A stretch of DNA of 64,000 nucleotides, taken from positions 2,615,174-2,679,173 of the forward strand of contig CP151667.1 in NCBI GenBank assembly GCA_038400315.1, written 5' to 3'. The position numbers and the translations under genes are program-made. Numbering within the stretch: position 1 is the stretch's first letter; every line of letters begins with the position of its first letter. Of the stretch, positions 63,311-64,000 are shown in pieces. The notes under the pieces are model-generated. The model saw only the letters and a list, made by a program, of their open reading frames with translations, was not told where the DNA came from and ran no database searches. The DNA is from Isosphaeraceae bacterium EP7 (GTDB lineage: Bacteria > Planctomycetota > Planctomycetia > Isosphaerales > Isosphaeraceae).

Positions 63311-64000
63311 ATGTCGCTGTTCAAGGCATTCCGCGATCACCACACCAACCGCAAGCTAAACCGCTCTCGCGAGGCCCGCCGAAGCGGTTCCATCGCCTGG
63401 GCGAGCTTAGGCCGATCGGGCGGTAACCCGGTAGACTCCGTTGTCCAGTTGCTGGAATCGCGGACGCTCATGACGGCCCGAGTGGTGACCGACCTCCCCG
63501 ATTACGCGCCCGGCTCGACTGCCCAGATCACGGCATGGAACGATGAGGCCGAGGGCTCGAACTTCAATATCGGCGAGACGCTGAAGTTTCAGGTCACTCG
63601 GACCGATGGGATCGAGGATTTCCCCAGTGGCAACCTCCCATGGTTCGTCACCGACGGCGGCACAGGCGACGCCGACGGCGTGGCCAACGGATCGATCGGG
63701 ACGTCCTGGTTCGTTGAAAATCAATATGCTTATGCTTCGTTGAAGTTGACGGCGACCGGGGTCGATTCGGGGGCCGAGGCGACGACGCATTTTACTGACG
63801 CGCCGACTAATGTAGACAACGTGGAAGGGTGGGAGACCCTAGTCGGTGTAGGTGCTTGGGGTGGCAATCTCCAGGGGAGCAATTCGCGGTTCAATGAAGG
63901 CGACGTCATTCCCTTCCGCATCGTGATCAAAAATGCGACGGCGGGCGCGAAGAGCGTCGAGCTGAAGTATGACTTCACGAACTCTAGCGGCGTTCACTTC
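63311..64000 (+). CDS. Exported protein with LE-x-R-x-L motif, 3' end beyond window
   Basis: ATG 63311 (MSLFKAFRDHHTNRKLNRSR) follows AGGAG by 9 bp. The first 45 residues are basic and end in SVVQLLESRTLMTARVVTDL, the LE-x-R-x-L motif that marks many secreted or surface planctomycete proteins. The following beta-rich sequence (DLPDYAPGSTAQITAWNDEA, IGTSWFVENQYAY, NATAGAKSVELKYDF) suggests an extracellular Ig-like or adhesion-type module. It is a near copy of the truncated gene at 3961-4827 in inverted orientation. The frame is open to the window end. Function unknown. Confidence 0.8.
   Translation, partial: MSLFKAFRDHHTNRKLNRSREARRSGSIAWASLGRSGGNPVDSVVQLLESRTLMTARVVTDLPDYAPGSTAQITAWNDEAEGSNFNIGETLKFQVTRTDGIEDFPSGNLPWFVTDGGTGDADGVANGSIGTSWFVENQYAYASLKLTATGVDSGAEATTHFTDAPTNVDNVEGWETLVGVGAWGGNLQGSNSRFNEGDVIPFRIVIKNATAGAKSVELKYDFTNSSGVHF

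Noticed and set aside
1-64000. CRISPR arrays or rRNA genes
   Set aside because: No regularly spaced repeats and no rRNA-like conserved tracts were seen on either strand.

Overview
The window looks like chromosomal DNA of a large-genome planctomycete, most likely Isosphaeraceae-like. GC is high. Three hallmark planctomycete families are present: PSD1-type cytochrome c proteins (DUF1549/DUF1553) paired with DUF1501 proteins, a DUF1559 pseudopilin-like protein, and secreted CRTAC1, ThuA and sulfatase proteins. A formaldehyde-activating-enzyme homologue and an LE-x-R-x-L-motif exported protein fit the same picture. The assignment rests on gene content alone.

Layout. 0-2 kb: a PSD1 protein cut by the window start. 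2-7.5 kb: IS630 and IS701 copies that broke an exported-protein gene, followed by a decayed methyltransferase and a decayed YdeI-family gene. 7.7-10.6 kb: DUF1501 protein and sulfatase. 10.7-11.9 kb: IS701-type relic. 12.1-14.4 kb: Ski2-like helicase. 14.5-19.6 kb: a stack of abutting IS66, serine recombinase, IS630 and IS3 pieces. 19.9-24.3 kb: DUF1501 plus LamG-PSD1 pair. 24.5-26.5 kb: two IS630 elements. 26.8-32.7 kb: a five-gene co-directional cluster (DUF1559, small lipoprotein, membrane protein, CRTAC1 lipoprotein, TPR protein). 32.7-40.5 kb: SGNH hydrolase, then TIM-barrel enzyme, a giant LamG/propeller/cytochrome c/ThuA fusion, and a Tm-1-like protein. 40.4-50.4 kb: a second IS graveyard enclosing a bL12-like gene, a broken thermonuclease and a truncated TPR gene.

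51.5-58.8 kb is the most unusual block. On the minus strand lie a tyrosine integrase beside a tRNA-Leu 3' fragment, a family-A DNA-polymerase-like protein, an HTH protein, a helicase-like protein and a reverse transcriptase. The last three are joined by 4-bp ATGA overlaps. All five frames are open amid heavily decayed surroundings. Yet, as I align them by eye, the polymerase-like protein lacks recognisable motif A and B catalytic residues, the helicase-like protein lacks a normal P-loop, and the RT reads YADN instead of YADD. Possible structured RNA follows the RT gene. I rate this as the best candidate for an undescribed system.

58.8-63.3 kb: IS relics, a Fae-like gene, an HTH/transposase hybrid and a decayed sigma-54 activator. 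63.3-64 kb: an intact start of the same exported-protein gene that is broken at 4-4.8 kb, in opposite orientation, so the window is bracketed by an inverted gene duplication. A recurring theme is that nine IS transposases of four families carry an A5-A8 run at the point where the reading frame must slip by -1.
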